From Burkholderia sp. L27(2015) (GTDB lineage Bacteria > Pseudomonadota > Gammaproteobacteria > Burkholderiales > Burkholderiaceae), in NCBI RefSeq assembly GCF_009765705.1, contig NZ_LMUX01000021.1, forward strand, positions 151,607 to 215,606: 64,000 nt of DNA. The letters run 5' to 3'. Shown here piece by piece: positions 18,847 through 29,477 of this stretch. The notes under the pieces were generated by a model that worked only from the letters and a program-made list of their open reading frames with translations, made no database searches and was not told where the DNA came from. The position numbers were made by a program, and so were the translations under genes. Position 1 is the first letter of the stretch, and every line of letters begins with the position of its first letter.

Positions 18847-19000
18847 TTTCTGCCTGCAAGGCGCGAGTTGGTTGCGCCTAACCCACGTATGCCACGCATG
18901 AGTTCGTGCGCCCGCGACTCTGCGCAGGAGTCCGCGCTTGTGTTCTCGTTTCGCGTTCGAGTTCGCGCTTGAATCCGCATTTTAGTCCGCGCTTGGTCCG
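18847..19000. other. rpsT-murJ gap with dispersed 12-bp repeats
   Basis: The motif AGT(C/T)CGCGCTTG occurs three times (18929-18940, 18960-18971, 18984-18995) at spacings of 31 and 24 bases, just upstream of the murJ -10 box. No gene is visible in the gap. The repeats might be regulatory half-sites or repeat debris. Confidence 0.5.
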
Positions 19001-19006
19001 TATAAT
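19001..19006 (+). promoter_or_regulatory. Consensus -10 box of murJ
   Basis: TATAAT ends 9 bases before the murJ ATG at 19016 and would give a leader of only a few bases. No convincing -35 box is seen. Confidence 0.5.
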
Positions 19007-19015
19007 ACCGTCAAC

Positions 19016-20560
19016 ATGAATTTACTCCGCGCCCTTTTAACCGTCAGCGGCTTCACGCTGCTCTCGCGTATTACCGGTCTGGCTCGCGAAACGCTGATCG
19101 CCCGCGCCTTCGGCGCCAGTGCCTATACCGACGCCTTCAACGTCGCGTTCCGAATTCCCAACCTGCTGCGCCGATTATCGGCCGAGGGGGCGTTTTCGCA
19201 GGCGTTCGTCCCAATTCTTGCCGAATTCAAGAATCGCGAAGGACATGACGCGACCAAGCTGCTGGTGGACGCCACTGCCACCGTGTTGGCCTGGGTGCTT
19301 GTGCTGCTGTCGGCCGCGGGCATGCTGGGCGCCGCCTGGGTGGTGTACGTGGTGGCGACCGGGTTGCGCGCGGACGCACAGGTCGCAGCCATTGAGATGA
19401 CGCGCATCATGTTCCCGTACATCGCGCTGATTTCCCTCACGTCGCTGGCCTCGGGCGTGCTCAATACGTATAAGAATTTCTCGCTGCCCGCCTTCGCACC
19501 GGTGCTGCTCAATGTGAGTTTTATCGGTTCGTCGTTATTTCTGGCTCCGCATCTGGCCCACCCGATCTATGCATTGGCCATCGCCGTGATCGTCGGCGGC
19601 GTGTTGCAACTGGCCATTCAGATCCCTGCGCTCAAACGCATCGACATGGTGCCGCTGATCGGCATCAACCCACGCGCCGCGCTTGCGCACCCCGGCGTCA
19701 AGCGGGTGCTGGCCAAGATGGTGCCGGCGACGTTCGCGGTGTCGGTCGCGCAGCTCAGCTTGATTATCAACACCAATATCGCATCGCGGCTCGTGCCAGG
19801 CAGCGTCTCGTGGCTGGCCTACGCCGACCGTTTGATGGAGTTTCCCACCGCATTGCTGGGCGTGGCGCTGGGCACCATCTTGCTGCCCAGTTTGTCAAAA
19901 GCGCATGCCGACGGCGATCCGCTCGAGTATTCGTCCCTGCTCGACTGGGGGCTGCGCCTGACCTTTCTGCTTGCCGCCCCAAGCGCCGTGGCCTTGTTCG
20001 TCTATGCCGGCCCGCTGACCGCCACGCTGTTCAATTACGGGCGCTTCGGGGCGAAGGACGTGTTGATGGTGTCGCACGCGCTGACCGCCTACGGGGTAGG
20101 GCTGCTGGGTTTGATCTTGATCAAGATTCTTGCACCGGGTTTTTATGCGAAACAAGACATTAAAACGCCGGTCAAAATAGCTGTCACTGTTTTGTGCGTG
20201 ACGCAGTTATGCAATATGCTGTTTGTACCGATGTTTGCGCATGCCGGTTTGGCACTGAGCATCGGCGCCGGAGCGTGCTTGAATGCGCTGTTGCTGTTCC
20301 TGGGGCTACGCCGTCGCGGCATCTACACGCCCTCACCGGGCTGGTCGATGTTCTTTGTGCAGTTACTGGGTGCCTGCCTCGTGCTGGCGGCGGTCATGAT
20401 GTGGTTTCGCGATCGTTTCGATTGGATCGGGCTTGGTGATCACGTGCTGTTGCGTATGGCGCTGCTGGGTGGGACGCTCGGTGTGCTGGCCGTGCTGTAT
20501 TTCGGTATGCTGTGGATGATGGGCTTCAAGTACCGCGACTTCCGGAGACGTGTGCAGTGA
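19016..20560 (+). CDS. murJ: Lipid II flippase MurJ (MviN)
   Basis: A 514-residue MOP-superfamily membrane protein with about 14 helices that moves lipid II across the inner membrane for peptidoglycan synthesis. The N-terminal LLSRITGLARETLIARAFG, the FRIPNLLRRLSAEGAFSQAF motif (conserved Arg residues and EGAF) and VSWLAYADRLMEFPTALLGV are family signatures. The start is the ATG immediately after the TATAAT box. The stop overlaps the GTG of the SirB1-family gene by 4 bases, indicating coupling. Confidence 0.96.
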   Translation: MNLLRALLTVSGFTLLSRITGLARETLIARAFGASAYTDAFNVAFRIPNLLRRLSAEGAFSQAFVPILAEFKNREGHDATKLLVDATATVLAWVLVLLSAAGMLGAAWVVYVVATGLRADAQVAAIEMTRIMFPYIALISLTSLASGVLNTYKNFSLPAFAPVLLNVSFIGSSLFLAPHLAHPIYALAIAVIVGGVLQLAIQIPALKRIDMVPLIGINPRAALAHPGVKRVLAKMVPATFAVSVAQLSLIINTNIASRLVPGSVSWLAYADRLMEFPTALLGVALGTILLPSLSKAHADGDPLEYSSLLDWGLRLTFLLAAPSAVALFVYAGPLTATLFNYGRFGAKDVLMVSHALTAYGVGLLGLILIKILAPGFYAKQDIKTPVKIAVTVLCVTQLCNMLFVPMFAHAGLALSIGAGACLNALLLFLGLRRRGIYTPSPGWSMFFVQLLGACLVLAAVMMWFRDRFDWIGLGDHVLLRMALLGGTLGVLAVLYFGMLWMMGFKYRDFRRRVQ

Positions 20561-21414
20561 CGATGACCCGAATGCTCGAGTATTTCACCACACTGGTGGC
20601 CGCTGACGAAGGCTTGCCGCTGACCGAAGCGGCACTGGCGCTGGCGCAGGATGCCTATCCCGATCTCGACATTCAAGGCACGCTTGCGGAAATCGATGCG
20701 CTGGTATTACGGCTGAAACGGCGCCTGCCCGATGAGGCCGACATCGTCCAGAAGCTGCAGATGCTGAATCGCTTCTTCTATCGCGAACTCGGCTTGGCGG
20801 GCAATCTGAACGATTATTACGATCCCGATAACAGCTTTTTGCACGTGGTGGTGCGCAAACGGCGTGGCATTCCGATCTCGCTAGCCGTGCTCTACATGGA
20901 AATGGGCCAGCAGATTGGCCTGAACGTGCATGGCATTGCGTTTCCGGGGCACTTTCTGTTACGGGTCACCACCACGGCCGGCGAGGTGATGCTGGACCCG
21001 CTGACCGGTGAAGCGCTGTCCGAAGCCCAGATGGTCGAAATGCTCGAACCCTACGTGGCCACGTCGGTGTCGCGTTCGGGTGATTCCATTTCCAACGCGC
21101 TACGTGCGTTATTGGCGCCTTCGTTGCCGCGCGAAATCCTCGCTCGCATGCTGCGCAATCTCAAGGCGATTTATCAGCAGACGGAGCGCTGGCAGCGCTT
21201 GCTGGCGGTGCAGCAGCGCATGGTCATTTTGCTGCCCGAGCAAATCGAGGAGCGGCGCGATCGTGGCCTTGCCTATGCCAAGCTCGATTTCGTGCGCGCC
21301 GCGCTTGACGACCTCCAACTCTATCTCGATACGTGTCCCGAGGCGGAAGATGCCGCGGCGATCGAAACTCAGCTCGCCGATTTGCGGCAGCGCGCATCGC
21401 ATAGCGGACGTTAG
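20557..21414 (+). CDS. SirB1 family protein (transglutaminase-like/TPR)
   Basis: About 285 residues. It resembles the SirB1 family: a transglutaminase-like N-terminal domain (DYYDPDNSFLHVVVRKRRGI followed by PISLAVLYMEMGQQIGL; GIAFPGHFLLRV) and a C-terminal helical TPR-type region (RGLAYAKLDFVRAALDDLQL). It lacks the classical Cys, so enzymatic activity is doubtful; the biochemical role is unknown. GTG at 20557 is preferred, as it overlaps the murJ stop (GTGA) and has GGAG about 10 bases upstream; ATG at 20563 is an alternative. It is convergent with the SDR gene, 3 bases away. Confidence 0.85.
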   Translation: MTMTRMLEYFTTLVAADEGLPLTEAALALAQDAYPDLDIQGTLAEIDALVLRLKRRLPDEADIVQKLQMLNRFFYRELGLAGNLNDYYDPDNSFLHVVVRKRRGIPISLAVLYMEMGQQIGLNVHGIAFPGHFLLRVTTTAGEVMLDPLTGEALSEAQMVEMLEPYVATSVSRSGDSISNALRALLAPSLPREILARMLRNLKAIYQQTERWQRLLAVQQRMVILLPEQIEERRDRGLAYAKLDFVRAALDDLQLYLDTCPEAEDAAAIETQLADLRQRASHSGR

Positions 21415-21417
21415 GCG

Positions 21418-22176
21418 CTATTTCGGCTGCATCCGGATGGCGCCGTCCAGGCGTATCGTCTCGCCGTTGAGCATCGGATTGGCCAGAATCTGCTCCACCA
21501 GCATCGCATACTCGGCCGGACGACCGAGGCGCGGCGGGAACGGCACCATTGCCCCGAGCGCATCCTGCACTTCCTGCGGCATACCCAACAGCATCGGCGT
21601 TTCGAAAATGCCCGGCGCGATCGTCATGACACGGATCGCGTTGCGCGAGAGGTCGCGCGCGACCGGGAGCGTCAGCCCAACCACCCCGGCTTTGGATGCA
21701 CCATAAGCCGCTTGACCGATCTGCCCGTCATAGGCTGCGACCGATGCGGTAAATATGATCACGCCACGCTCGCCATTGGCAATCGGCTGGGTGGCCGACA
21801 TCGCCGCTGCAGCCAGGCGCGTCATGTTGAAGGTACCGATCAGGTTGATGCTGACGGTCTTCGCGAACAGCTCCAGCGAATGCGGTCCATCCTTGCCCAC
21901 CGTCTTGCTGGCCGGCGCGACACCCGCGCAGTTGATCAACCCGCGCAAGGTGCCCAGCGCCTGGGCGGCGGCCACGGCCGCCTGGCCATCGGCTTCGCTG
22001 CAGACATCGCACCGTACGAACACACCGCGAAGCTCCGCGGCAAGCGCTTCGCCGGCTGCCACGTTGAGGTCGGCCAGAACCACCTTGCCGCCTTGTTTGG
22101 CCAAGGCGCGCGCGGTGCCGGCACCGAGCCCCGATGCGCCGCCGGTAATCAGAAATACGTTATCGCGAATGTCCAT
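21418..22176 (-). CDS. SDR family 3-hydroxyacyl-CoA dehydrogenase (HSD17B10-like)
   Basis: A 252-residue classical short-chain dehydrogenase. The NAD-binding motif [22 protein letters not shown], the catalytic Ser in [10 protein letters not shown] and the YxxxK motif in [11 protein letters not shown] are present, with PGIFETPM in the substrate loop. The overall pattern matches type 2 3-hydroxyacyl-CoA / 2-methyl-3-hydroxybutyryl-CoA dehydrogenases of branched-chain amino acid and fatty acid degradation. Substrate assignment is by resemblance only. It lies downstream of adk on the same strand, but a terminator separates them. Confidence 0.85.
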   Translation of the reverse strand: MDIRDNVFLITGGASGLGAGTARALAKQGGKVVLADLNVAAGEALAAELRGVFVRCDVCSEADGQAAVAAAQALGTLRGLINCAGVAPASKTVGKDGPHSLELFAKTVSINLIGTFNMTRLAAAAMSATQPIANGERGVIIFTASVAAYDGQIGQAAYGASKAGVVGLTLPVARDLSRNAIRVMTIAPGIFETPMLLGMPQEVQDALGAMVPFPPRLGRPAEYAMLVEQILANPMLNGETIRLDGAIRMQPK

Positions 22177-22267
22177 TTCATCTCCTGAAGAAAATCATTG
22201 CCGGCGCGATGATCTGCGTGCGCTCATTGTATGACCGCTGGCAGCGGGGCAAAAAGCGGGTCAAAAA

Positions 22268-22295
22268 GCAAAAAAAGCGGCTCGTAGGCCGCTTT
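22268..22295 (-). terminator. Intrinsic terminator of adk
   Basis: Arms AAAGCGGC (22274-22281) and GCCGCTTT (22288-22295) flank a 6-base loop. On the minus strand the stem is followed by a run of seven T. Confidence 0.85.
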
Positions 22296-22318
22296 GATCG
22301 GGCATCTCGCCGCGCTGT

Positions 22319-23017
<699 letters not shown>

Positions 23018-23203
23018 TTATTTCTAACTGACTCTGCTCAAGGCCCGCACTGCAACCACCGACGATCACACGCCGGCCCAAAGGGTCTCTGAAGGCTGCT
23101 GAAAGCGCGTTCAGTTGACTGGATTGATCTGTGACGGACCCGCTACCCGGTACGAAGAACGAAGTGACCCATTACGCGACCGAGCAGGAAAAATCTGGCG
23201 AGA

Positions 23204-23223
23204 TCGGGCAAGCAATTGCCCGA
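23204..23223 (-). terminator. Hairpin downstream of kdsB, possible terminator
   Basis: A perfect 8-bp stem TCGGGCAA / TTGCCCGA with a GCAA loop. On the minus strand a short T-run follows only after about 10 bases, so termination is uncertain. The remainder of the kdsB-adk gap shows nothing recognisable. Confidence 0.4.
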
Positions 23224-23255
23224 CACTCTCATGGTAATGCTTTGGTAAGGCCTGA

Positions 23256-24065
23256 TTATGCCACGCCTGCCGCGCCTCGCAGCGCGTAAATCGCCCGTAC
23301 GCGCTCAAGGTCGGCGGGCGTATCGACACCTGGCGCCGGGGCGGTAGCCGTCAGCAGCACGGCAATGCGCGCGCCATGCCACATCGCGCGCAACTGTTCC
23401 AGCGCTTCGGCCTGTTCGATCGGGGCTTGCGCCAAGCTCGGGTAAGTACGTAAAAAAGCGGCGCGGTACGCATACAAACCGATATGCCGGTAAACCGCGC
23501 CGGCGACCGGCGCCGCGCTCAGCGCAGCGATATCGGGCCACACGGCATAGGCGTCGCGTGCCCACGGAATCGGTGCGCGCGAAAAATACATGGCCACGCC
23601 GCGTGCATCCAGCACCGTCTTCACGACGTTCGGATTGAACACCTCGGCGGCATCGGTGATCGGATGCGCCGCGGTCGCAATCGCACAATCGGGCATCGCG
23701 TCGAGGTGGGCCGCCACTTGGCGGATCAGGTCGGCATCGATCAGCGGCTCGTCGCCTTGCACATTGACGACGATTTGGTCGTCGCTCCAACCTCGCAGCG
23801 CAGCCACTTCGGCAAGCCGGTCGGTGCCGGACGGATGATCGCCGCGCGTGAGCACCGCTTCGATCCCGTGTTGCTGCGCCGCGAGCATGACTTCCGGGGC
23901 ATCGGTTGCGATCAACACCTGACGGGCGCCCGCGGCGCGTGCTCGCTCAGCTACGCGTACGACCATCGGTTTGCCGCCCAGGTCGGCGAGGGGTTTGCCG
24001 GGCAGGCGCGTCGAGGCGAGGCGCGCAGGTACCACGGCAATAAAAGATACCGGTTTATCGGGCAC
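23256..24065 (-). CDS. kdsB: 3-deoxy-manno-octulosonate cytidylyltransferase
   Basis: About 269 residues from the GTG at 24065. It activates Kdo to CMP-Kdo for the lipopolysaccharide inner core. The nucleotide motif [58 protein letters not shown] and [16 protein letters not shown] are canonical. A TTG 18 bases further upstream is the only longer start. It is preceded by Trm112 and lpxK in an apparent operon, so two lipopolysaccharide enzymes flank a tRNA-methyltransferase cofactor. Confidence 0.95.
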   Translation of the reverse strand: MPDKPVSFIAVVPARLASTRLPGKPLADLGGKPMVVRVAERARAAGARQVLIATDAPEVMLAAQQHGIEAVLTRGDHPSGTDRLAEVAALRGWSDDQIVVNVQGDEPLIDADLIRQVAAHLDAMPDCAIATAAHPITDAAEVFNPNVVKTVLDARGVAMYFSRAPIPWARDAYAVWPDIAALSAAPVAGAVYRHIGLYAYRAAFLRTYPSLAQAPIEQAEALEQLRAMWHGARIAVLLTATAPAPGVDTPADLERVRAIYALRGAAGVA

Positions 24066-24121
24066 GTTCAAGCATCCGGTCAAATGTCAGGGGCAAACAG
24101 GAGAGGAAGAATCGCGCTGGA

Positions 24122-24316
24122 TCAGCGGCCTTCAGGATTGACCAGCGTGCCTTCGACTGTCTGGCGCGCTTCGTTGGCCAGCATGACCGGGATGCCGTCG
24201 CGAATCGGATAGGCGAGTTTGTCGGCGTGACAAATCAGTTCCTGCGCGGCGCGATCGTGTTCCAGCGGACCTTTGCACAGCGGGCAGACAAGAATTTCAA
24301 GCAGGCGAGTGTCCAC
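24122..24316 (-). CDS. Trm112 family protein (UPF0434)
   Basis: A 64-residue protein starting at GTG ([20 protein letters not shown]). The CPLC pair and Cys in [20 protein letters not shown] are characteristic of the small zinc-ribbon Trm112/YcaR proteins. Eukaryotic Trm112 activates methyltransferases; the bacterial role is unresolved. The GTG start overlaps the 3' end of lpxK by 20 bases, a conserved coupling in Burkholderiaceae. kdsB follows. Confidence 0.88.
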   Translation of the reverse strand: MDTRLLEILVCPLCKGPLEHDRAAQELICHADKLAYPIRDGIPVMLANEARQTVEGTLVNPEGR

Positions 24317-25349
24317 GAATTTTCTCCACAACAAGCGCTATTAAGCGGGGGGCTAGCACGGCTTGGACCGGTACGACCCAGATGCGCGCATCGTCCCAAC
24401 CCGCGCATTTTACCGCATCCTTTTCGGTGATCAGGATCGCATCGGCGTTCGCTAGTGCGAAAGGGTTATCGGTGTAGGCGTAATGGTCAGGCAGCGGCAA
24501 GGTCGTGGGGGCCAGGCCTGCGGCGCGCACCAGCGCGAAAAAGCGCTCCGGCGAGCCGATGCCCGCGGCCGCAAGCACGCGTTGCGAGGCGAATTGCGCC
24601 AGGGGTCGCTGTTGCGTCGGGTCGATCAAGCGCCATGCGGCGCCGGGTGTGAGGCTGAGCGCATAGGTGTTGGGCCAGGGAGGCAGGCCGTGCGCGTAGG
24701 GATTGTTGATCAGTGTGGCGTCACGATGGCGGGATAGCGGTTCGCGCAAGGGCCCGGCGGGTAGTAAGAAACCGTTGCCGCCAAGCCGGTGATCGAATAC
24801 CACCAGCTCGACTTGGCGCGCGAGGCGGTAGTGTTGCAGGCCGTCGTCGCTGAGTATCACATCGACCGTCGGATGAGCGGCGCATAAGGCGCGCGCGGCG
24901 GCAGGCCGGTCGCGGCAGACCCAGACCGGCGCGCCGGTGCGTTGCGCGATCAGTAGCGGTTCGTCGCCGGCCTGCGCGGCGCTTGAGTGCGCGTCGACGC
25001 AGCGGGGCGTGTCGATTTGCGCGCCGTAGCCGCGCGAGATGACGCCCGGAAAATACCCGGCCGCGCGCAACGCTTCGACCAGCGCGATGACGGTCGGCGT
25101 TTTGCCAGTACCGCCCACCGTGACGTTGCCGACCACCACCACCGGCACGCCGACGGTTTCGATGCGCAGCCAACCGCGCCGGAAAGCCAGTCGCCGCAAC
25201 GCACTTACTGCGCCGAATAGCAACGAGAGCGGCCACAATAGCCAAGCCAGCACGCCGCGTCGCTGCCAGGACCGGGTCACATGGCCTTCCAGTTTTTCGC
25301 GGGCCGCGGCCAGACGCGATTTCGTTGCTGTCATCGGGGGCGCACTCAT
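24297..25349 (-). CDS. lpxK: Tetraacyldisaccharide 4'-kinase
   Basis: A 350-residue inner-membrane-associated kinase that phosphorylates the 4' position of the lipid A disaccharide. An N-terminal hydrophobic segment ([20 protein letters not shown]) is followed by the Walker A motif [35 protein letters not shown] and ITEKDAVKC. Length is within the family range. It is the first gene of lpxK-Trm112-kdsB. In related Burkholderia the upstream neighbours are usually exbB/exbD-like genes; here none is present. Confidence 0.95.
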   Translation of the reverse strand: MSAPPMTATKSRLAAAREKLEGHVTRSWQRRGVLAWLLWPLSLLFGAVSALRRLAFRRGWLRIETVGVPVVVVGNVTVGGTGKTPTVIALVEALRAAGYFPGVISRGYGAQIDTPRCVDAHSSAAQAGDEPLLIAQRTGAPVWVCRDRPAAARALCAAHPTVDVILSDDGLQHYRLARQVELVVFDHRLGGNGFLLPAGPLREPLSRHRDATLINNPYAHGLPPWPNTYALSLTPGAAWRLIDPTQQRPLAQFASQRVLAAAGIGSPERFFALVRAAGLAPTTLPLPDHYAYTDNPFALANADAILITEKDAVKCAGWDDARIWVVPVQAVLAPRLIALVVEKIRGHSPA

Positions 25350-25922
25350 ACACTCACAGAATTCGATATCCGCACGGTGTCTGCCTAGACAGGCGCCAGG
25401 ATCGTGAACAAACAGTTATGCTTCTGCTCCATCAGTGCCGGGGTGATAACTGCGCCATTGTCCCTCACTGCAATCGGCAAGCCGTAACATTGCCGTAACA
25501 TTGCCGGAGCATGACAGGCGCGTTCCGGCCCGGAACTCTAGCGCGCCCAGGTGGCCCCCGCAAGCGGCGATGGATGCGGTACCTCGCAATTCAATCAGCG
25601 GGCGCGCATAAGCGACACATAAGCAGCTCAAGAGCAGGGCCTTGGACCGGCATGTGGACAGGCACATCAGCCGGGTGTAAGCGAGGCATCGCGCCACAAT
25701 GCAATGCGTCCTGTGGATAACTCTGTGTACTTCTTTTTTGCGAAAAAAAATTATTAGGTCATGGGCAAAGGTTCCCCGGTTGAATAAGTATATTGATCGA
25801 TATTAATTCATATAAATCAATGATTTAGAGTGTGACGGAACGATGTCAGCGGTGGTTTCGGCAACGCTTCGGTAAAATAGAAAATGTGGACATGTTGATC
25901 CACTTGCGGCGAGTAAAGTTGA
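25350..25922. other. 573-base gene-free divergent gap between lpxK and xseA
   Basis: No convincing ORF is present. The gap contains an 11-bp direct duplication (GCCGTAACATT, 25481-25502), a perfect DnaA-box-like TGTGGATAA, and an AT-rich tract at 25730-25850. It also has a short inverted pair GTGGA/TCCAC (25886-25902) just before xseA. A TAAAAT hexamer at 25872-25877 may be the xseA -10 box. Related genomes usually place exbB/exbD genes here, so the gap may be a deletion scar. Confidence 0.5.
25712..25720 (-). promoter_or_regulatory. Perfect DnaA-box consensus next to an AT-rich tract
   Basis: TGTGGATAA is the complement of TTATCCACA, the consensus DnaA box. It is followed within 10-140 bases by a long AT-rich stretch. 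Weaker TGTGGACA sequences lie nearby (25653 and 25885). A single consensus box can arise by chance. Confidence 0.4.
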
Positions 25923-27317
25923 ATGACATTTGAATCCGGTTTTTCCGAACCCTCCGATTTTCGCGATGAGCCGAACGCCCGCAGCGACGCGGTGATCCCC
26001 GTCTCGGCCCTGAATCGTGCGATTGCCAATACGCTGGAGCGGAATTTTCCGCTGAGCTGGATTTCCGGCGAAGTGTCCAACTTCACGCGGGCGGCCAGTG
26101 GGCACTGGTATTTCTCGATCAAGGACGCGGGTGCCCAGATCCGCTGCGTGATGTTTCGCGGGCGTGCGCAGCATGCCGAATTCACGCCCCGTGAAGGCGA
26201 TCGGATCGAGGTTCGCGCGCTCGTCACGATGTACGAACCGCGCGGCGAACTGCAACTGAGCGTCGAAGCGGTAAGGCGCACCGGGCAGGGGCGGCTCTAC
26301 GAAGCGTTTTTGCGCCTGAAGGCGCAACTTGAAGCGGAAGGCTTGTTCGACCCCGCGCGTAAGCGCGCCTTGCCCACCCATCCACGCGCCATTGGCATCG
26401 TGACGTCCCTGCAGGCAGCGGCCTTGCGCGACGTGTTGACCACGCTCGCGCGCCGCGCGCCGCACGTGCCTGTCGTCATTTACCCGGCGCCCGTACAGGG
26501 AGCTGGTGTATCGGCCAAGCTCGCGGCGATGGTGGTGGCGGCCAACCAGCGCAATGAAATCGACGTGTTGATCGTGTGCCGAGGCGGCGGGTCGATCGAG
26601 GATTTGTGGGCCTTTAACGAAGAGGTGTTGGCGCGCGCCATCGCTGAAAGCCGAGTGCCGGTGGTCAGTGGCGTGGGCCATGAAACCGATTTCACCATTG
26701 CCGACTTCGCCGCCGATGTGCGCGCTCCGACGCCAACTGCGGCTGCCGAATTGGTCAGCCCGCAGCGTGCGCTACTGCTGCGCGAGCTGGAGCAGCGCCA
26801 TGACGCGCTGGCTCGCGCGCTGCGACGCAGCCTGGAGCTGCGTGCTCAACAGCTCGACTGGCTGGCGCGCCGTTTGGTCAGTCCGGCCCAAAAACTGGAA
26901 CGTCAGCGCGAACAGCTAGTCCAACTTCGCACGCGCTTGGCCGGTGCTGTCCAGCGGTCACTGCGCGAGGGCCACGCTCGTTTCTCGCTGGTGCAGTTGC
27001 GCTGGCGGCGTGCTCGCCCCGACGCGCTGCGGGCACAACGCGATTTGGCACAAATGTCGCTGCGCTTGCGCACGGTTTTTGCGCGGCGGCTTGAACAGCG
27101 CCATGCCCAGCTCAGTGAGCTGGCAGCCAAAACCACGTTGCTCAGTCCGCGCCGCACGCTCGAGCGTGGTTACGCCGCTTTGCTCGATGCACAAGGGCGA
27201 GCGGTGCGTTCACCCGACGCGCTCAAACCAGGGCGCAGCGTGACGGTGTATCTTGCACAGGGCGTGGCCGATCTGGGGATCGCGGATGTACAACCAAGAC
27301 TGGACGGCGGTTTGTAG
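25923..27317 (+). CDS. xseA: Exodeoxyribonuclease VII large subunit
   Basis: A 464-residue subunit of the single-strand-specific exonuclease. The N-terminal OB-fold [20 protein letters not shown] precedes the catalytic core with [38 protein letters not shown] and [15 protein letters not shown] long Arg/Gln/Leu-rich coiled-coil region follows (residues about 285-410), as usual. The ATG at 25923 gives the family N-terminus after a short polar tail. A small CCCG-ATAATA-CGGG hairpin about 30 bases downstream might end its transcript before sodB. Confidence 0.95.
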   Translation: MTFESGFSEPSDFRDEPNARSDAVIPVSALNRAIANTLERNFPLSWISGEVSNFTRAASGHWYFSIKDAGAQIRCVMFRGRAQHAEFTPREGDRIEVRALVTMYEPRGELQLSVEAVRRTGQGRLYEAFLRLKAQLEAEGLFDPARKRALPTHPRAIGIVTSLQAAALRDVLTTLARRAPHVPVVIYPAPVQGAGVSAKLAAMVVAANQRNEIDVLIVCRGGGSIEDLWAFNEEVLARAIAESRVPVVSGVGHETDFTIADFAADVRAPTPTAAAELVSPQRALLLRELEQRHDALARALRRSLELRAQQLDWLARRLVSPAQKLERQREQLVQLRTRLAGAVQRSLREGHARFSLVQLRWRRARPDALRAQRDLAQMSLRLRTVFARRLEQRHAQLSELAAKTTLLSPRRTLERGYAALLDAQGRAVRSPDALKPGRSVTVYLAQGVADLGIADVQPRLDGGL

Positions 27318-27479
27318 TTGCAGGCACAGGGCTGGCCGCTAGATTTACCCGATAATACGGGTTTGCGAGGTTTTTCCAACTCGCCTACAATCAAGCGCTC
27401 TAAAGAATTTGCTTTGCAGGCTCGCTCTGACTCTCCCGATCGACTCGATCGGTTCTCTTGTTAACTAAGGAACATTCTC

Positions 27480-28061
27480 ATGGCACATACTCTTCCGGCT
27501 CTGCCGTACGCAAAAGACGCGCTACAGCCGCACATTTCAGCGGAAACCCTGGAGTTCCACTACGGCAAGCATCATCAAGCCTATGTGACGAATTTGAATA
27601 ACCTTATTCCGGGCACCGAATTCGAAAACATGTCGCTCGAGGACACCATCAAGAAATCGTCGGGTGGCGTGTTCAACAATGCGGCACAGATTTGGAACCA
27701 CACGTTCTATTGGCATAGCCTCTCGCCCAAAGGTGGCGGCGAGCCGAGCGGCGCGTTGGGCGATGCGATCAAGAAGCAGTGGGGTTCGTTCGCGGCCTTC
27801 AAGGAAGCGTTCACCAAGGCTGCCGTGGGCACCTTCGGTTCGGGTTGGGCATGGCTGGTCAAAAAGGCCGACGGTTCGCTCGATATCGTTTCGACCAGCA
27901 ATGCGGCTACGCCCTTGACGACGGATGCCAAGGCCCTGCTGACGATCGACGTATGGGAACACGCCTATTACATCGACTACCGCAATGCGCGTCCGAAGTA
28001 TGCTGAAGCGTTCTGGAACATCGCTAACTGGGAATTCGCAGCAAAGAACTTCGCAGCGTAA
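27480..28061 (+). CDS. sodB: Superoxide dismutase [Fe]
   Basis: A 193-residue cytosolic enzyme that dismutates superoxide. The metal ligands are visible in their motifs: His in [17 protein letters not shown], His in [14 protein letters not shown], and Asp and His in [16 protein letters not shown]. Iron rather than manganese is inferred from the overall FeSOD pattern ([11 protein letters not shown] and TFGSGWAWL). AAGGA lies 8 bases before the ATG. A hairpin terminator lies just after it. Confidence 0.96.
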   Translation: MAHTLPALPYAKDALQPHISAETLEFHYGKHHQAYVTNLNNLIPGTEFENMSLEDTIKKSSGGVFNNAAQIWNHTFYWHSLSPKGGGEPSGALGDAIKKQWGSFAAFKEAFTKAAVGTFGSGWAWLVKKADGSLDIVSTSNAATPLTTDAKALLTIDVWEHAYYIDYRNARPKYAEAFWNIANWEFAAKNFAA

Positions 28062-28174
28062 GCTGGGAAATGCGCTGGGAAATAAGGCTGGAAAAATCAG
28101 GTTGGGAAAAAGAGCGACATGGTTTGGAAAATTCGAACCGTAGCTCTGTGAAGGTTTGAACGTGTAGTGAAAAG

Positions 28175-28200
28175 GAAAGCCCTCCATCGCGAGGGCTTTC
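28175..28200 (+). terminator. Intrinsic terminator of sodB
   Basis: GAAAGCCCTC-CATCGC-GAGGGCTTTC forms a perfect 10-bp stem with a 6-base loop, but the trailing T-run is short. Upstream, 28063-28120 contains several imperfect GCTGGGAAAT-like repeats. Confidence 0.7.
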
Positions 28201-28232
28201 TGCTGTTCGCGCAAAGCAACGATATCCTACAA

Positions 28233-29477
28233 ATGACCGACGAAAATCCCTGTATTGAATCCGCTCCTGGGCCCGTCCAGCCCTGGTTGAATGCGAGCCG
28301 GTTGCGAGCTTACCTGGGGACCCTGTTTTTTGTATTGCAGATGGCTATGCTGGCGGTAAGCTGCTGGGTGGCTTGGCACATCTATAGCCAGCCATGCGGC
28401 TTTGACTTCCAGACCTTTTGGGCGGCATCGCGCCTGACGCTCCAAGGCACGCCGCTGCTGGCCTATTCGCCGGAGGCGATCGCACACACCGCGCAGCAGA
28501 TCGGGCCGCACACTATGCCGCTCGGCCCGTGGCGCTACCCTCCCAATTTTTTGTTGCTGGTTGAGCCGCTCGGCTTGCTTCCGTGTCCCATTTCTTATCT
28601 GATTTTCGGTCTTGTCACCACGACGATTTTTATTCGGATGTTGCGCAGGGCATTGCCGATGGCCGACGCCATGGTGTGGATACTCGCGTTCCCCGGTCTG
28701 TGGCTCAATGCAACACAAGGGCAAAACGGTAGCGTGACCGCCATTTTTGCACTCGCGGCGTTCTTCTTCATGCAAAAAAAACGGCCGGTGCTGGCCGGTG
28801 TTTGTATTGGCATGCTGTCTATCAAGCCGCATTTGGCCATCCTGTTTCCGCTCGCGCTCGCGTGCGCCGAAATGTGGACCACCTTCATTGCCGCGGCCGT
28901 CACCACAGTATTGTTCACCGGGCTGTCGATCGCGGTATTCGGCGTGGCGGTGATCCCCGCATTTCTACATGGGATCAGTGGCGCCGGCAGCGATCTGGAA
29001 AATGGTGCGATACCCTGGCAACAGATGGCGAGCCTGTTCGCGGCACTACGCGACCTCCGTATCGCGATCGCACCGGCTTACGTGGCTCAGGGTTGCGGGG
29101 CGATCGTTGCGGCCTGCGTGACGGCTTGGGTGTGGCGCAATTCGGATGAGCTGGAGGTGAAAGCGACAGCGCTGGTTGCGGGCACTTTCATGATCAGCCC
29201 GTACATTTACAACTACGATGCGGTATGGCTAGGCATACCGGTCGCATTGCTTACCGCGAAAGGCCTGCGAGACGGCTGGTTGCGCTGGGAGCGCCCCATA
29301 TTGATGGTCGCGTTCTTGTACCCGCTATTCGGAAACGAAACAGCTTATGCCTGGCGCATCGGATTGGGCCCGCTGGTTTTTGCTGCGCTGCTGTTCGTGA
29401 GCGTGCGCCGTGTCACGCATCATCGTTCAGTGCTTGCCCGCTTCGACCCAAAGGTCCAGAGCAGATTGGCAGAATAG
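28233..29477 (+). CDS. GT-C type glycosyltransferase, DUF2029/GT87 family
   Basis: About 414 residues. It is a polytopic membrane protein with an N-terminal helix (LGTLFFVLQMAMLAVSCWVA), then the acidic-loop motif FDFQTFWAASRLTLQGTPLL that characterises GT87 polyprenyl-phosphate-sugar-dependent mannosyl/glucosyltransferases. YPPNFLLLVEPLGLLP and NATQGQNGSVTAIFALAAFF follow, with about ten helices in all. It likely adds a hexose to an envelope lipid or polysaccharide on the periplasmic side. The ATG at 28233 (MTDENPCIES) is chosen. Its 3' end overlaps the convergent gtrA-like gene by 58 bases. Confidence 0.75.
   Translation: MTDENPCIESAPGPVQPWLNASRLRAYLGTLFFVLQMAMLAVSCWVAWHIYSQPCGFDFQTFWAASRLTLQGTPLLAYSPEAIAHTAQQIGPHTMPLGPWRYPPNFLLLVEPLGLLPCPISYLIFGLVTTTIFIRMLRRALPMADAMVWILAFPGLWLNATQGQNGSVTAIFALAAFFFMQKKRPVLAGVCIGMLSIKPHLAILFPLALACAEMWTTFIAAAVTTVLFTGLSIAVFGVAVIPAFLHGISGAGSDLENGAIPWQQMASLFAALRDLRIAIAPAYVAQGCGAIVAACVTAWVWRNSDELEVKATALVAGTFMISPYIYNYDAVWLGIPVALLTAKGLRDGWLRWERPILMVAFLYPLFGNETAYAWRIGLGPLVFAALLFVSVRRVTHHRSVLARFDPKVQSRLAE

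Noticed and set aside
25416-25697. A 93-codon minus-strand frame in the lpxK-xseA gap
   Set aside because: Checked as a possible exbD/exbB remnant; no recognisable motif or membrane helix pattern, no Shine-Dalgarno sequence, unusual Cys-rich composition.
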